From Agrostemma githago (Eukaryota > Streptophyta > Magnoliopsida > Caryophyllales > Caryophyllaceae): DNA of 64,000 nt. Each line of letters opens with the position of its first letter. Position 1 is the stretch's first letter. This document shows, piece after piece, positions 23,997 through 35,165 of this stretch. The notes under the pieces are model-generated. The model searched no databases. It had not been told where the DNA came from and worked only from the letters and a program-made list of their open reading frames with translations. Made by a program: the position numbers and the translations under genes. Location of the stretch: positions 26,132,844-26,196,843 of the forward strand of contig OY288243.1 of NCBI GenBank assembly GCA_958450325.1. The letters run 5' to 3'.

Positions 23997-25760
23997 ATGA
24001 CGGGGGATTCAAGCGTATACGCAAGCAACCACAGTGGGAATAACACCGGGCAATCCGCAGACAACCACATAGGAGCCCTAGCCGACCTAATCTGGGACTT
24101 ACAGGCCACTGTCATCACGGTAAACGCGTCCGTAAACAGCATAGATTCCCGCTTAGGTCACCTAGAAGACAAAGCCTCAGATGAACACCACACCCGAATC
24201 CTCAACGAGGCCCTTTTAAATTCCACCCCGCTAGGTGGGGCGCCCGCTGGCCTCATCCCGAGCGATCCCGTTACCCCGCCTAAGGACGACACCCTCCAAT
24301 CCGCAATGAACCGCATAAACTTCCTCGAAAACCAAATGTGCCTAAACCAAAGAAATAATGTCCACCTCGAAAATCATAGGAAATTTGAAATGGTGAACGG
24401 CCAATTACTTGAAAACTTCTCCCTAGCCGAGATACCCAAGTTCAAAGGAACTGAGGACCCCCTCAACCACATCCGGGCCTTTAAGAATTACATGGCCATT
24501 AAAGGGGTCAAGCCTAGCCTCTTTACTAGGATATTCCCCTCATCCCTAGGAGACACACCACGATCGTGGGTTTATTCACTGGACCCTAAGAAGGTGGCCA
24601 CCTGGGATGATATCTCCGTAGAGTTCGCAAAACAATACACGGATAACGCCGAAACACAAGTCACCATTAGAAGCCTCGAGGTCCTCTCCCAGAACGAGAA
24701 GGAAGGCTTCTCAGAATTCTTGACCAGATGGAGGAGGGTCAGTACCCAGCTAATAAACCGCCCGGACGAAGCCACTTTGGTTGAAAAATTCGTCAATAAC
24801 CTTAGGCCAGCTTACGCCTCCCATCTTAGGTACCAGAACATCCACACCTTTAAGGAGCTATCCACCTTAGGAATACGCCTAGAAGATGGTATGAAAAAGG
24901 GAGTATTCTCCAAGATAATGGGAAAAGGTTACTAGGGGCCAACCACTTCCCCCGGAACCCGATCTCATGGAAGTAACAAAACCGAGGAAGTACACCTCGT
25001 TGAACCGACTACCCGGGGAAGAACAAACTTCACCCCTAGAACATTCTCCAAATTAGGCATCACATACACCGAAGCCTTAAAAATATTAACCGAGCAAGGG
25101 AAGCTCGAACTGATAGGTCCTACTACGGACCCGCCCGCGGACAGGAGGGCAAAATCGTGGGACGCAAATAAGTATTGCCAATACCATCGTGGCAACGGCG
25201 ACGACACGGAATCCTGTTTTCGGCTCAGACATACTATACAAGACATGATAGAAAACGGGACAATCCCTCTTCCCCCACCTGAGAAACCCAATAATACCAC
25301 GAACCCCTTTAGTGTCCACGCCATCTTCGATGATACTATCGACTGCTCTCACGTTGTCCCCCTAGGGGAAGAGGTCCTAAACATCGAGGACGAACCAGAC
25401 ACCGATATGGAACCCACACCCCTCGACCTCGTAACAACTACGGAGAGCCTAGTCCGCCTAGTCTCGCAAATACACCCTATACTCCTGAGAATTGAGACTA
25501 GGATCACCAATATTGAGGAAAGACTCGAGGAACTCCCCAAACCTCCTGTCTTTCCTCAAGGGGGAGGGCATTGGCTCACCCGAGACTATCGAGCCCAAGA
25601 AGAAGTTCACCCAAATCGGGGTCAGCTACGCGGCTGCACTCCGAAGATTAGCCTCCCTTCGCCTTTTACGACCCATAGGACCCATGGCCGATCCTCCACT
25701 TAAGCATAGATCCCATCACTGGTACAAGGCGAAATACTGCCACTACCACAGGGGTAGTTA
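23997..25760 (+). pseudogene. gag: gag of P2 with capsid domain and two zinc-knuckle modules
   Basis: Starting at ATG 23997, residues 1-70 form a coiled-coil-like segment (ALADLIWDLQ, VNSIDSRLGHLED). Residues about 130-300 are a Retrotrans_gag capsid domain (IPKFKGTEDPLNHIRAF, FPSSLGDTPRSW, FSEFLTRWRRVS). An in-frame TAG at 24933-24935 interrupts it. The same frame then continues to a zinc-knuckle module (YCQYHRGNGDDTESC, about 25180-25225). A second knuckle module (YCHYHRGS) follows in the +1 frame at 25600-25757 and ends at a stop. Gag would form the virus-like particle and bind RNA. The TAG could be a mutation or a readthrough site; mutation is simpler. Confidence 0.85.
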
Positions 25761-25799
25761 AAACCGCACTACTAACAAAAAGGCCCACTCATTTTTTAA

Positions 25800-26137
25800 C
25801 AAGTAACTCCGAGGAAAGGGGTCTCAAGCTACTAGAACACCTCGGGTTATCCCACGATCAGGCCATAACCATGCTAATATCTGACGGATTGCTCTATTCA
25901 TTGAGTCCGACACCTGACCCACCCACTGACAAGAGGCCGTCACATTGGAATGGTGACAAATGGTGCCGATACCACCAAGGCCGAGGACATGACATTAGCG
26001 AATGTCGTGAATTTAGGCAACAAGTTCGCCACCTCATCCAGGAAGAAAAATTTGGGGCGTATCCCGAGTACGAGCGCACTAAGACGCCTATTGAGGCCAG
26101 CAAGTCCGCACCCGAGTCAGACTCTAGTTCATCCTAG
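25800..26137 (+). pseudogene. Third Gag zinc-knuckle module of P2
   Basis: It is readable from about 25871 with PTPDPPTDKRPSHW and WCRYHQGRGHDISEC, then a helical stretch and a tail ending SESDSSSS at 26137, in the third frame relative to gag. The acidic serine tail matches the tail of the gag-like genes in L and H, so this module, not the first, marks the original Gag C-terminus. Confidence 0.75.
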
Positions 26138-26197
26138 GGCCTAGGCTAATAAAATAATAAATGTTTTCTCTTCCTTTTCGTCATCGAGCCCAGGGAG

Positions 26198-27747
26198 GTG
26201 CGAGGGGACATGTCCTCCACCTCCTCCAAACAAAATCACGGGCACCTAGCCTGTCAAATAGGTTTAAAAACAGCCATATATCTAGGAGTCAAAAACCTTG
26301 GAGTCCGCGGAAATTCATCCTTAGTAGTCAACCAAGCCACGGGTAATTGGAAGGTTTATAGCGAAAGCCTAACCCCATACCAAACTAAAGTAGAAGCAAT
26401 GCCTAAGGAATTCACCGAAATCGACTTCATACACATACCCCGCGAAGAAAACCAATTCATTGATGCGTTATCCAAACTAGCCTCACTAATAAACATGCCC
26501 GATCACCTCTTCTCCATGCCTATCTGCGTAGAAAGGAGCGAACAACCAGCCTACATCCGCAACCTCGAAACCGATGGCACCACCGAAGAATCTTGGTACA
26601 AGGCAATCCTAGACTTTAAACCCCACGGGTCATATCCACCCGACACTAATAGCAAAAAAAAAAGAGCCCTACGAATACAAGCCACCCATTACGTCCTGAA
26701 TCAAGGCCTACTGTACAAACGAACCCCACAAGGAGTCCTCCTTAGGTGCCTAAACAAAAGAGTCATGGAAGAGGTACATGACGGAGAATGCGGACCCCAC
26801 ATGAATGCACACCTACTAGCCCAAAAAATAATGAGACTTAGTTATTACTGGATTACCTTAGAGGCAGATTGTCGACGTCACGTTCGGCACTGCCATAATT
26901 GCCAAATATTCGCCAACATCCAACACCTACCTCCTTATCCTCTACACACTATAGCCACACCATGGCTCTTCTCTACTTGGGAAATAGACATCATAGGGAA
27001 AGTACACCTATCCGGGACCGGCGGACATTGCTTTATTTTAGTAGCCGTCGATTACTTCACCAAATGTGTAGAAGTCGCCTCTTACACCGTACTTACCTCA
27101 AAACAAGTAGTCAAATTCTTGCAAAACAACATCATCTGCCGTTACGGTATACCTCATGAAATCATTATCGACCAGGGGGCTCACTTCAGGGCCGACACCC
27201 AAAAACTCCTAGACAAATACAAAATCGAAAGACACAAATCCTCACCTCATAGACCGCAAACCAACGGGGCCGTAGAAGCAGCCAATAAAACCATCACCTT
27301 AAGAAAATGATAGACAACTACCAAGATTGGCCAAACAAAATCCCCTTCGCTTTATGGGGATACCGAACATCCTATAGAACACCCACCGGAGCCACACCAT
27401 ATTACCTAACCTATGGTTCCGAAGCCGTCCAACCAATAGAGCTAGAAGTACCATCACTAAGAATATTAGCCGAAAGTGGTATCCCTGAGGAAGAATGGAA
27501 CCAAAAATGGAACGACGAGCTAGTACTCCTAGATGAACGTAGGATACATGCCCTATCTAACGTACAAGCCTACCAACAACGAATCCAACGAGCCTTTAAC
27601 AAGCGAGTAAAATCCCGAAACATACACGAGGGAAATTTTGTGATCAAATCCATTAGAGCACCCCTTCCCGTAGACCCTAGAGGGAAATTCAAACCAAACT
27701 GGGCGGGCCCCTACCTTGTTAAGAAAATACTCTCGGGGGCGCCGTGA
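26198..27747 (+). pseudogene. pol: RNase H (C-terminal half) and integrase of P2
   Basis: The frame opens abruptly within RNase H: HLACQIGLKTAIYLGV, then RGNSSLVV, where the catalytic Asp of GDS is replaced by Asn, and IPREENQFIDALSKLAS. No reverse transcriptase or protease precedes it. The integrase follows with the HHCC zinc finger (EEVHDGECGPH, RHCHNC), Asp in WEIDIIG, Asp in IIDQGAHF and Glu in NGAVEAAN, so the DDE triad is present. A one-base loss in an A-run (about 27303-27307), shared with P1, shifts the frame before the C-terminal domain (IDNYQDWPNK to KPNWAGPYLV, ending 27747). The integrase would insert cDNA; the RNase H is not functional. Confidence 0.88.
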
Positions 27748-27854
27748 TCCTCATAACCAAACAACCGAAAAAAAAAGAGCAAAAGAAAATCGATTAATCG
27801 ATTCATGTATAAACCGGGACTCCTTCTACGACCCGACCCCCGAGTGATTTAAAA

Positions 27855-28165
27855 TGACGAAGCACAAACGACGAGTCGAGGACGGGGTGAAAACCCGAAA
27901 GGGCGCACCGAGCAAAATGAAGAAACGAGTTGAGAGTCGTCGTACAAAAAAAATATGACGAGCCGAGGACGGGGTGAAAACCCAAAAGGGCGCCCCGGGC
28001 AAAATGAAGAAACGAGTTGCGAGCCGTCGTAAAAAAAAACAAAAAAAGAAAGCAAAAAAAAAGAAAAAAAAAATACAAAAAGGGTGAGCCGAGGACGGAG
28101 TGAAAACCCGAAAGGGCGCTCCGGGTAAAATGAAGAATCGAGTTGCGAGCTACCACAAAAAAAAG
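27855..28165. repeat. Three-unit tandem repeat downstream of integrase (P2)
   Basis: These are the same units as at 12885-13200, with GAGGACGGGGTGAAAACCC and CGAGTTGCGAGC cores. An amplified tandem repeat in the 3' untranslated region is a described trait of Retand elements. The following 28166-28350 is unique spacer without a gene. Confidence 0.85.
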
Positions 28166-28350
28166 GAAAATAAAAATGTGCTTCTCATTAATAACAAATT
28201 CGGTTAAATCGAGCCTTTGTCGAGGCATCTACATCAAAAATCTGAAGTCCGGACATCCCGGAAGATAACAACGTGTCAAGACCACACAAAAACTAGTACT
28301 AATACGCCACAAATTATCGACAAGTATTACATAATATAAATGGCTGGGCT

Positions 28351-29828
28351 CTACCGGTCCAACTCTTCCTCACCCTTACCGTTCGGGTGTGATCGCTTGC
28401 GTTCTTCCTCCGCGATTTTCTGAAAGCAAGGTTCTAATTCCCTATCCAAACATGAGTCCATCAAATCCCACCTTCTTTTCTCTTTCACAACTTTAATATG
28501 GGTCTCGTCGGTGTTGGCCCGTTCAGATGAACTGACTAAACTAGGATCGGTCCCTCTGTCTCTAGGTAGGCACTTGGTAACGGTCTCTCGAGTCACCTCC
28601 TCGCCTCCTAGTGGTACTGTCTTCCTAACTTTTGAGTCAATTTGCATCGACGAGTGTTCACAAACCCTTCACCGAATAGGAGCATTCTCAGTCGGTCGAA
28701 CACCCGCAATAACAACGGGACGCAAGAATTTCTGCTCCAAAGAAATCCTGAACCCCCTAAGCGAATCCCCCGTCAATGGGTCAGAAGTAGAGACAATTTC
28801 AGCATCCTTTGGAATAGAAAGCTGGACACCCATTTGACGTGACAATATGCCCGGGTAAACACGAACTTGATCCCTTATGGATAGTATTAGCAAAACCCAT
28901 GACGAAGACAAAAATGGAAACCCGATACGCCCACTAGTGTTCCACCACGGGATAGACAACCTAGTGACCACATCCCCCTCAGCCAAATAGGAAAGCCAAT
29001 CCTTTTCCTTGAGAATTTTACCCCACAACTGCACCATTTTCCGGCCCGTGAAACCCCTGTAATTAATCTTTGAAACACCGGGGAGGGACCACCAAACCAA
29101 GTCGTTCCTACAGTCAAACCTGTACAAACACTACAAAACATCACGACCATAAAATAAAACCAAAAAAAGGGGAAAACAATACAAAAAAAACACACCTGTA
29201 AGATGATCCTAGAACCCCGAGAAGGTGTCCCTTGTAGCCGGACAGTAGCATCAAGACCCAGAACGATTTCCCCCAAAATAAGCAAAGAGGGTGACCGTAC
29301 ATGTTCCATTGCCATCACCACATTCAAAACCAGAGGATTACCCCAGCCTTCATGTGACCTCGCATCCTCAAAAATATAATAACAAGCAATGGCAATGTTA
29401 AAAGCGCGCCTTCATGCCAAGGTCGAAAGATGACGAGAACCAACTTGTGAGAACGTCCTAGAAAGTAACTCTAAGTTAAGACCGTCCGTACCAAAATAAC
29501 CCTTAGCCTCTTCTAGGGAAGAAAGGTCCAAAAAATGGTAAAACCGCTCCACATAAGCATCATCCCCATAAGGCACACAAGGTCGAACCGAGCTCCACCC
29601 GCCTATAGCATCTATCTCTTCAGGCAAAGGACAAATTTTACCCCCGGGAAAGACAAAAGCGTGGTATTTCGGATCCCAAAACCTAGAACATGCCCGCAAG
29701 AAGTTATCTTGCACCTTGACTCGACTAAGCATGACAACCACTGATAAATCATCATTTGAACTAACCTCGGGGTCACATTTCTTAAAAGAACTAACCCACT
29801 AGGAAAGGTTTTTCCTAAAACCCGACAT
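28351..29828 (-). pseudogene. Antisense DUF7745-like gene of P2 (broken)
   Basis: It starts at ATG 29828. Exon A runs to 29196 with donor CAG|GTGTG; exon B starts at 29130 after acceptor TTTTGTAG and runs to the stop at 28351. The in-frame joint gives QCLYRFDC. The domain pattern is as in P1 (FWDPKYHAFVFPGG, IPWWNTSGRIGFPF). Stops are present at 29799-29801, 29412-29414 and 28669-28671. At none of these sites does P1 have a stop; in turn P2 lacks the insertions of P1. The gene lies opposite to P. Function is unknown to me. Confidence 0.65.
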
Positions 29829-29894
29829 GACGCTAAGTATAGATGTGCTAGACCCTATGGATACCCTAGTATGTCTAAAACAAACACCCACAAC

Positions 29895-30238
29895 TCGTAT
29901 ATATAGCCCTAATCCCACAAGAAATAGGAAACAACAAAAATTTCCATAAACGGGGCCCCGACCGCATCGGCCCACGCGCCCGAATTTCCGGCCGCCCAAG
30001 CCCAGGCGGCCCGGAGTTCAGTTGCCTCAGCCCAAGCGCCTATAGTCATGCAGGCGACATCCCGAGCAACCCAAGGACAGAAATTCAAACCCCCATTATC
30101 ACCGTAGCTATCATCCTCAATCCCGGACATAGGGAACGACCTCCCGAAGTCGCTAAAACCCTTCCAGAAAACCGAAATACCCACGCAAGTGCTGTGAGAA
30201 CTTGGATCTACCCGTCGGACAACACAAGACTTAGACAT
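29895..30238 (-). promoter_or_regulatory. Upstream region of the DUF7745-like gene: GC-rich block plus TATATATA (possible promoter)
   Basis: On the minus strand a GC-rich block (30050-29950, with GGCGCTTGGGCTGAGG and GCGCGTGGGCC) is followed by CTATATATAC near 29900 and then the ATG at 29828. This mirrors the order in the LTR U3. An upstream open frame from ATG 30238 (MSKSCVVRR) aligns with coding-like sequence in L and H, so the block may instead lie in a first intron. P1 has lost the region. Confidence 0.4.
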
Positions 30239-30743
30239 TTTTTTATAGGGGGATAAGCTACCCCACCTAGGCGTGTCGTAGCCTTTTGACGATTACCGTC
30301 GAGTCACGTCTGTAGCCTAACAAGGCAATATGTAAAAAGTGGTCTAACTTTTTTTTCAAAAAGTGCTCGGATTTTAAATTCCGATTTCTTACTAAAGCTC
30401 ATATGCTAATATATGCGGTCAAAACGCGTTAATGTTCTACGTTAACGTTTCACGTCTCGTCCATCTCGAGTCAAAATATTTTAATCGACGTAGTATCCAA
30501 TCCAATTCCCGGCTCAAGCTAACGCATTTCAAAACCCCGGAAAGAAATCATTTTCGTACTCTCATGCAACGCTAACGCACGCTAAACCGAGTCACATCGC
30601 AAAACGAATAAACGCAAAAGTGATTACTTGTCAATCTAGGTAAACAATTCGCCAAACTAAAATGCAAGACTAATCCAACCAATCCAAATACTAAAAATCT
30701 AAAACAAATATACAAAATATACAAATCCTTATACAAATCTAGG
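30239..30743. other. Spacer between the two antisense genes of P2
   Basis: It is AT-rich sequence with ACCCCACCTAGGCGTG and poly-T blocks. It is conserved in L (180-310) and H (38560-38660). I see no gene in it. Confidence 0.6.
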
Positions 30744-33700
30744 CTAGGAAGGACCCCTAGAAGCCGCGCCGACGGCAATCACGATCTCGCAAAGCTGGTC
30801 ATCTAACCCTAGGTCCCCCGGGTCTATGAGAGGAGACTCACTACCGTCCATCCCCGACAGCATATCTAGAGTAGATGTCTCGGGAATCCTTCCAACCTCC
30901 TCCGCGGCACCCGTAGCCTCAGCCTCCCTTTCGATCTGATGCCTAGCCTCACCCTGTGCTGAGGTCTCGCCCCGGGACTGAGCCAGCTGCTCCTTTAGGA
31001 AGGCGATCTCGTCAACTCGAGATTGCAGGAGCCGTTGTGCCTCAACCTCTCTCGCCTTGAGCTCGGTCACCCGAGTCTCCAATTGCCCCACCATATCCGA
31101 AACATCCGGCAAATACACTTAAGCATTAGGAAAGTACACCAACAGCCTAGAAAGCCACCTTAGTCACGTAAACTCACCGATCGGGGCCCCGAAGTGTCAC
31201 GGGAGACCCTCGAGACATAGGCCCTGAAGCAGTTGGCAGCCTGCCACAACCGCTGATGGCAAGCCGAGGAAACCTGAGAGTGCGGCCATAGAGGTTAGGC
31301 AAACCAACCCTAATTCTTAGAACCCAAACGAAAAACAAAAAAAACTCACCCGGTACACCCGGTCACGCCACTCCATCCCGGCATCCATCTCCTCAGCAGA
31401 ACACGGGGGGAGGGGCTCAGTAAAGGGTATCCCAACCGCATCCACCCTAAGTAGTGTCAGGGGAAAATCTGGGGGCTGGATTTCATCAGCCGGATCGGCC
31501 AGCTGAGAAGACAACCGATTGATCGGTCAGAGGGAAAATAAACAATAAACAGCAAACCAAATATTAGAACCAAAATTAGAACCTTACCACGAGGCGGTAC
31601 CAAGCTAACCGCCGGGTGACGTGAGATAGGTAGGAGGCGCCAGGCACCAGGAGTGTGTTGCCTCCCTCTCCGTCCCTATCCTCGAGGACCTCTGCGGCGG
31701 TCGGTGGTCTAAACATGGTCCAGGGAGGATCAATCGGTACCCTAATGTCGTCATACAGACACTGACGCACCAACAGCTCGCCCAGATACCAGACCGGGCG
31801 AAACAAAGCAGGAAGGAGAATTTCCTATAACTTCTAGGCCTTAACTCAGTAGCCACATACTCCGGCACGCCCTTGTAATCGGCCCAGGGGCGGGCCACGA
31901 ACTACACAAACAAAACCAACATCCTAGTAAATCCCGAACCTTGGGGGCTATTGAGCAAAATAAGCCATGAAAAGAAAAGAAGGAAACTTACATCTTCAAT
32001 GCGTAGCTTGTTCACTAACGCATTTTCCGACGGGTAATGGCTGATTAAGCTCTTAGGCTGAGCAAGCCTCCACTCGATCCCCGGCGGAAATCTCTTTGGG
32101 TGCACCCGCACCGTCTTAGGTGCCAAACACGGGAAGTAGGAGTAGATCCAAGCCTGAAAAAATCCAAAATAACCTTAGCAAAACCAAGTCGAAACTAAGT
32201 AGAACTTCATATACAAGAGTAAGAATAATAACTAACCTCTAGTATAAGGTCCGGACCCAGTATGGGCACATCCGAGGCCGACTCTATCACCAGTGGCCTC
32301 ACCATGACTTGCAGGCAGCGAGTCATCTCCGCAAAAGCCGCGGTCACCCAGTCGTAGCGTTCTAGCTGAGTCAGCTCAGCCAGAAAAGGCAGAATCCTAG
32401 TGTTGAACCTCTCGCCCTTGTCCAAGAAGTGGTTCGACCCTAGGAAATACCACAACCACAATCGCGCATCCTGCTCCGGCGTGTTGGGCTCCCGACCCTC
32501 CAACACCGCCACTCGCTCAAAGTGGTCAGTGATATAAGAACTCACTATAGCGTGAGGCACACTATATGCCTCACGCGGTAAGCAATCCCCGATAAGGCCC
32601 CGCACCTCATCGTTAACTAGACTAGGGCCCTCGGTGGCCCACCTAATCCTATCCGGGCCCCAGAGCAGACCGCTAATCATACCAAATTCCTCTAGGGTCA
32701 TCCCGACCTCCCCAAAAGCCATGTGGAAGGTCGAAGTAGTATCGTGGAAGCGATCTATCGTCGCTCTAATCACCATAAGGTTACACTTGGTCTTGCAACC
32801 CACTAACCTAGCCCACTGTCCAACTAAGGGACCTAGAGGAGTCCTCGCGCTAATCTCCTTTGCCGCGGGGGTTAACTTCTGAAAATAGATATCGAGACTC
32901 GTAGTAAAGCCCGAGAAAGTCCTCATCGGACCTGAGGGCTGCAAACCGAAACAATGCAAGGATAAACAAAACAAATTTAACCTAACCCGAGCAAAAAAAA
33001 ATAGCAATAATAAACCTGAGACATAACCAATAAGCACGAATAAAATACTCACCAGGCCCCGCACGATGCGGTTAGAAATGTGGTGATCAAGGTGAAACAT
33101 CAGCTGATGACTGTCCCAGTGCCGAGCCCACTCAGGATCTTCGTAAATAACCTCCTCGTCCTCCGGTGTTGGAGCTGGGGCATGAGCCCTCCTAGCAACC
33201 ATCTCCGGAAGCTTACGCTTCTTCACTCTATCGAATTGAGCCTCATTAATAGACTCGGGATCACGACACTGGGACGAGATACTCATGTGTCTCCTGCGAA
33301 TCCCTTGGGGAGTCTGCGAACTGGCGTCGGCAACCTCCACACTAGCATTATCCCTAGCACTAGCACCAACCGAGGAAGTTCCCTCGGGACGCTCGGTATC
33401 ATCTCTAGCTATAAATAAAAACAAAAAAAGGAAAAGATAACCCTAGTCAGGCTAAATCAGCTTAAACAGGTCAAAATAGGCTTAAAATTTCGGATAAGAA
33501 TATCAAAATTCCAAGAAAGTCTCTAGCACACATTTTCAGTCCCGGTCACAATGGAAGTGGTTTCGGGAAAATCCGGCATCGTTACGGCGCCTTTTGGTCC
33601 GTCTTAAGACACACAAAACCCCACGGAAGGTCCTAAAGATCGTCCTAGCCCATAAAAATTAACAAGAAAGCTACCCACATCCTCAAACACTATTTGAACA

Positions 33701-34000
33701 AAATTATGCAAAACGAGTACAGGAATTATCGAGAAACGATCCTTAAACCCTAGCATTCCAAACACATTCCCATAAAAGGCCATTGTCGCACCTCGAACAT
33801 CCTTATCAAGATTATAACTAACCCAAAAAGCTCTAATCGACCCCAATTCAACAATGGAACCAAGCACAAGCACTAAAACTTAGCAAATAAAAAACACCCA
33901 AATCGATTTTCTAGGGTTTTCAACAAAACCAACTCATAATCAATCGAATCAAGCAAAACCAACTTTAAACAAGTAAAGAACACTAACCCGGAGTCGACAT
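30744..34000 (-). pseudogene. Antisense plant mobile domain (PMD) gene of P2, about eight exons
   Basis: Inferred exons are 34000-33988 (ATGTCGACTCCGG), 33408-33053, 32938-32237, 32153-31992, 31901-31588, 31502-31350, 31273-31178 and about 31107-30744. All have GT donors and AG acceptors except the last acceptor, which reads CCG where P1 has CAG. The 114-bp intron at 33052-32939 is a multiple of three and is read through in the long open frame. The first exons encode a basic region (RVKKRKLPEMVARR) and the PMD core (ARLVGCKTKCNLMVIRAT, TFHMAFGEVGMTLEEF, LWLWYFLGSNHFLDKGERF). The last exon is a coiled coil (VGQLETRVTELKARE, RVDEIAFLKEQLAQ). A one-base deletion lies in exon five near 31825. PMD proteins such as MAIN and MAIL1 are nuclear silencing factors; many relatives are transposon-borne. 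Confidence 0.78.
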
Positions 34001-34089
34001 CTTCGAAATAGTGGGAGCCGAAATGAAATTTTGCAAGAAAAGTCGAGAAGTCGATGCTTGGGGCGAAGAACATGATGCGTTCGAATTCT

Positions 34090-34250
34090 TTGTGGAATGA
34101 ACGATCGCCCCAACTTTGGCATTACTTAAACAGACCCGGATCACAAAAACTCGACCGCACCAACTGACGCGCTTGAGCCCTGGCACGCTGGGGGCTGGGC
34201 GCCTGAGTCTTGGGGCGCTGAGAAATGCGCGTCTAAACAGCCCGGCCCAG
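34090..34250 (-). promoter_or_regulatory. GC-rich block upstream of the PMD gene (P2)
   Basis: The elements match 18720-18880 (GGCGCCTGAGTCTTGG, GACGCGCTTGAGC) and resemble the LTR block before the TATA box. It is a possible promoter of the PMD gene. I see no clear TATA. Confidence 0.35.
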
Positions 34251-34589
34251 ACTTAAGCAAAGCAAACGAACTCAAAGTCGATACATATAAAACACGAACC
34301 TACTAAGACAAGCTAAACAACAATAATGGGACAACTATTAATCAACATCGATAATACACTCTCGGCAATAAAACAAGCATAAGAAACGCACTTAACCTAA
34401 ACGCTACACTCGGACGCGTAACAAAGCAAATCTGAACCAAACTAATCAAAGTAAACTCTAAACAAATATCAAATGCGTAAATATCAAAAGCAATAACAAA
34501 CCCAAACAAAGTAAGACAAGCTACAAAACAAAATTAACTAAGACAAACTCACAAAACAAGCATTTAACTAAAACAAATAAACAAACAAC

Positions 34590-35165
34590 ATTTTTGCCCG
34601 AGGGTCAGAGTTATCCCGGAGGCACAACAACAACAATTTTGCCCAAGGGTCAGAGTTATCCCGGAGGCACATCAATTTTGCCCGAGGGTCAGAGTTATCC
34701 CGGAGGCACAGCAACAGCAATTTTGCCCGAGGGTCAGAGTTATGCCAGAGGCACAACAATTTTGCCCAAGGGTCAGAGTTATCCAGGAGGCACAACAATT
34801 TTGCCCGAGGGTCACAGTTATCCCGGAGGCACAACTATTTTAGTCCTAGGGGTCATAAGCATCCCGAAGACGACCGCTCGAGTGGAGACTAACGCCCTCG
34901 AATGGTTTCATATCCCTTTGTTTTTGTCCTAGGGGTCATAAGCATACCGAAGACGACCGCTCGAGTGGAGACTAACGCCCTCGAATGGTTTTATATCCCT
35001 TTGTTTTTGTCCTAGGGGTCAGAAGAATCCCGAAAGACAACTATTCGAGTGGAGACCGACGCCCTCGAATGGTTTTATATCACTTTGTTTTGTCCTAGGG
35101 GTCATAAGCATCCCGAAGACAACCGCTCGAGTGGAGACTAACGCCCTCGAACGTTTTGTTTCATC
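34590..35165. repeat. Two adjoining tandem arrays near the 3' end of P2
   Basis: These are the same two unit types as in P1 (19212-19795). Unit-level substitutions distinguish the copies, for example GTTATGCCAGAGG near 34740. Confidence 0.9.
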
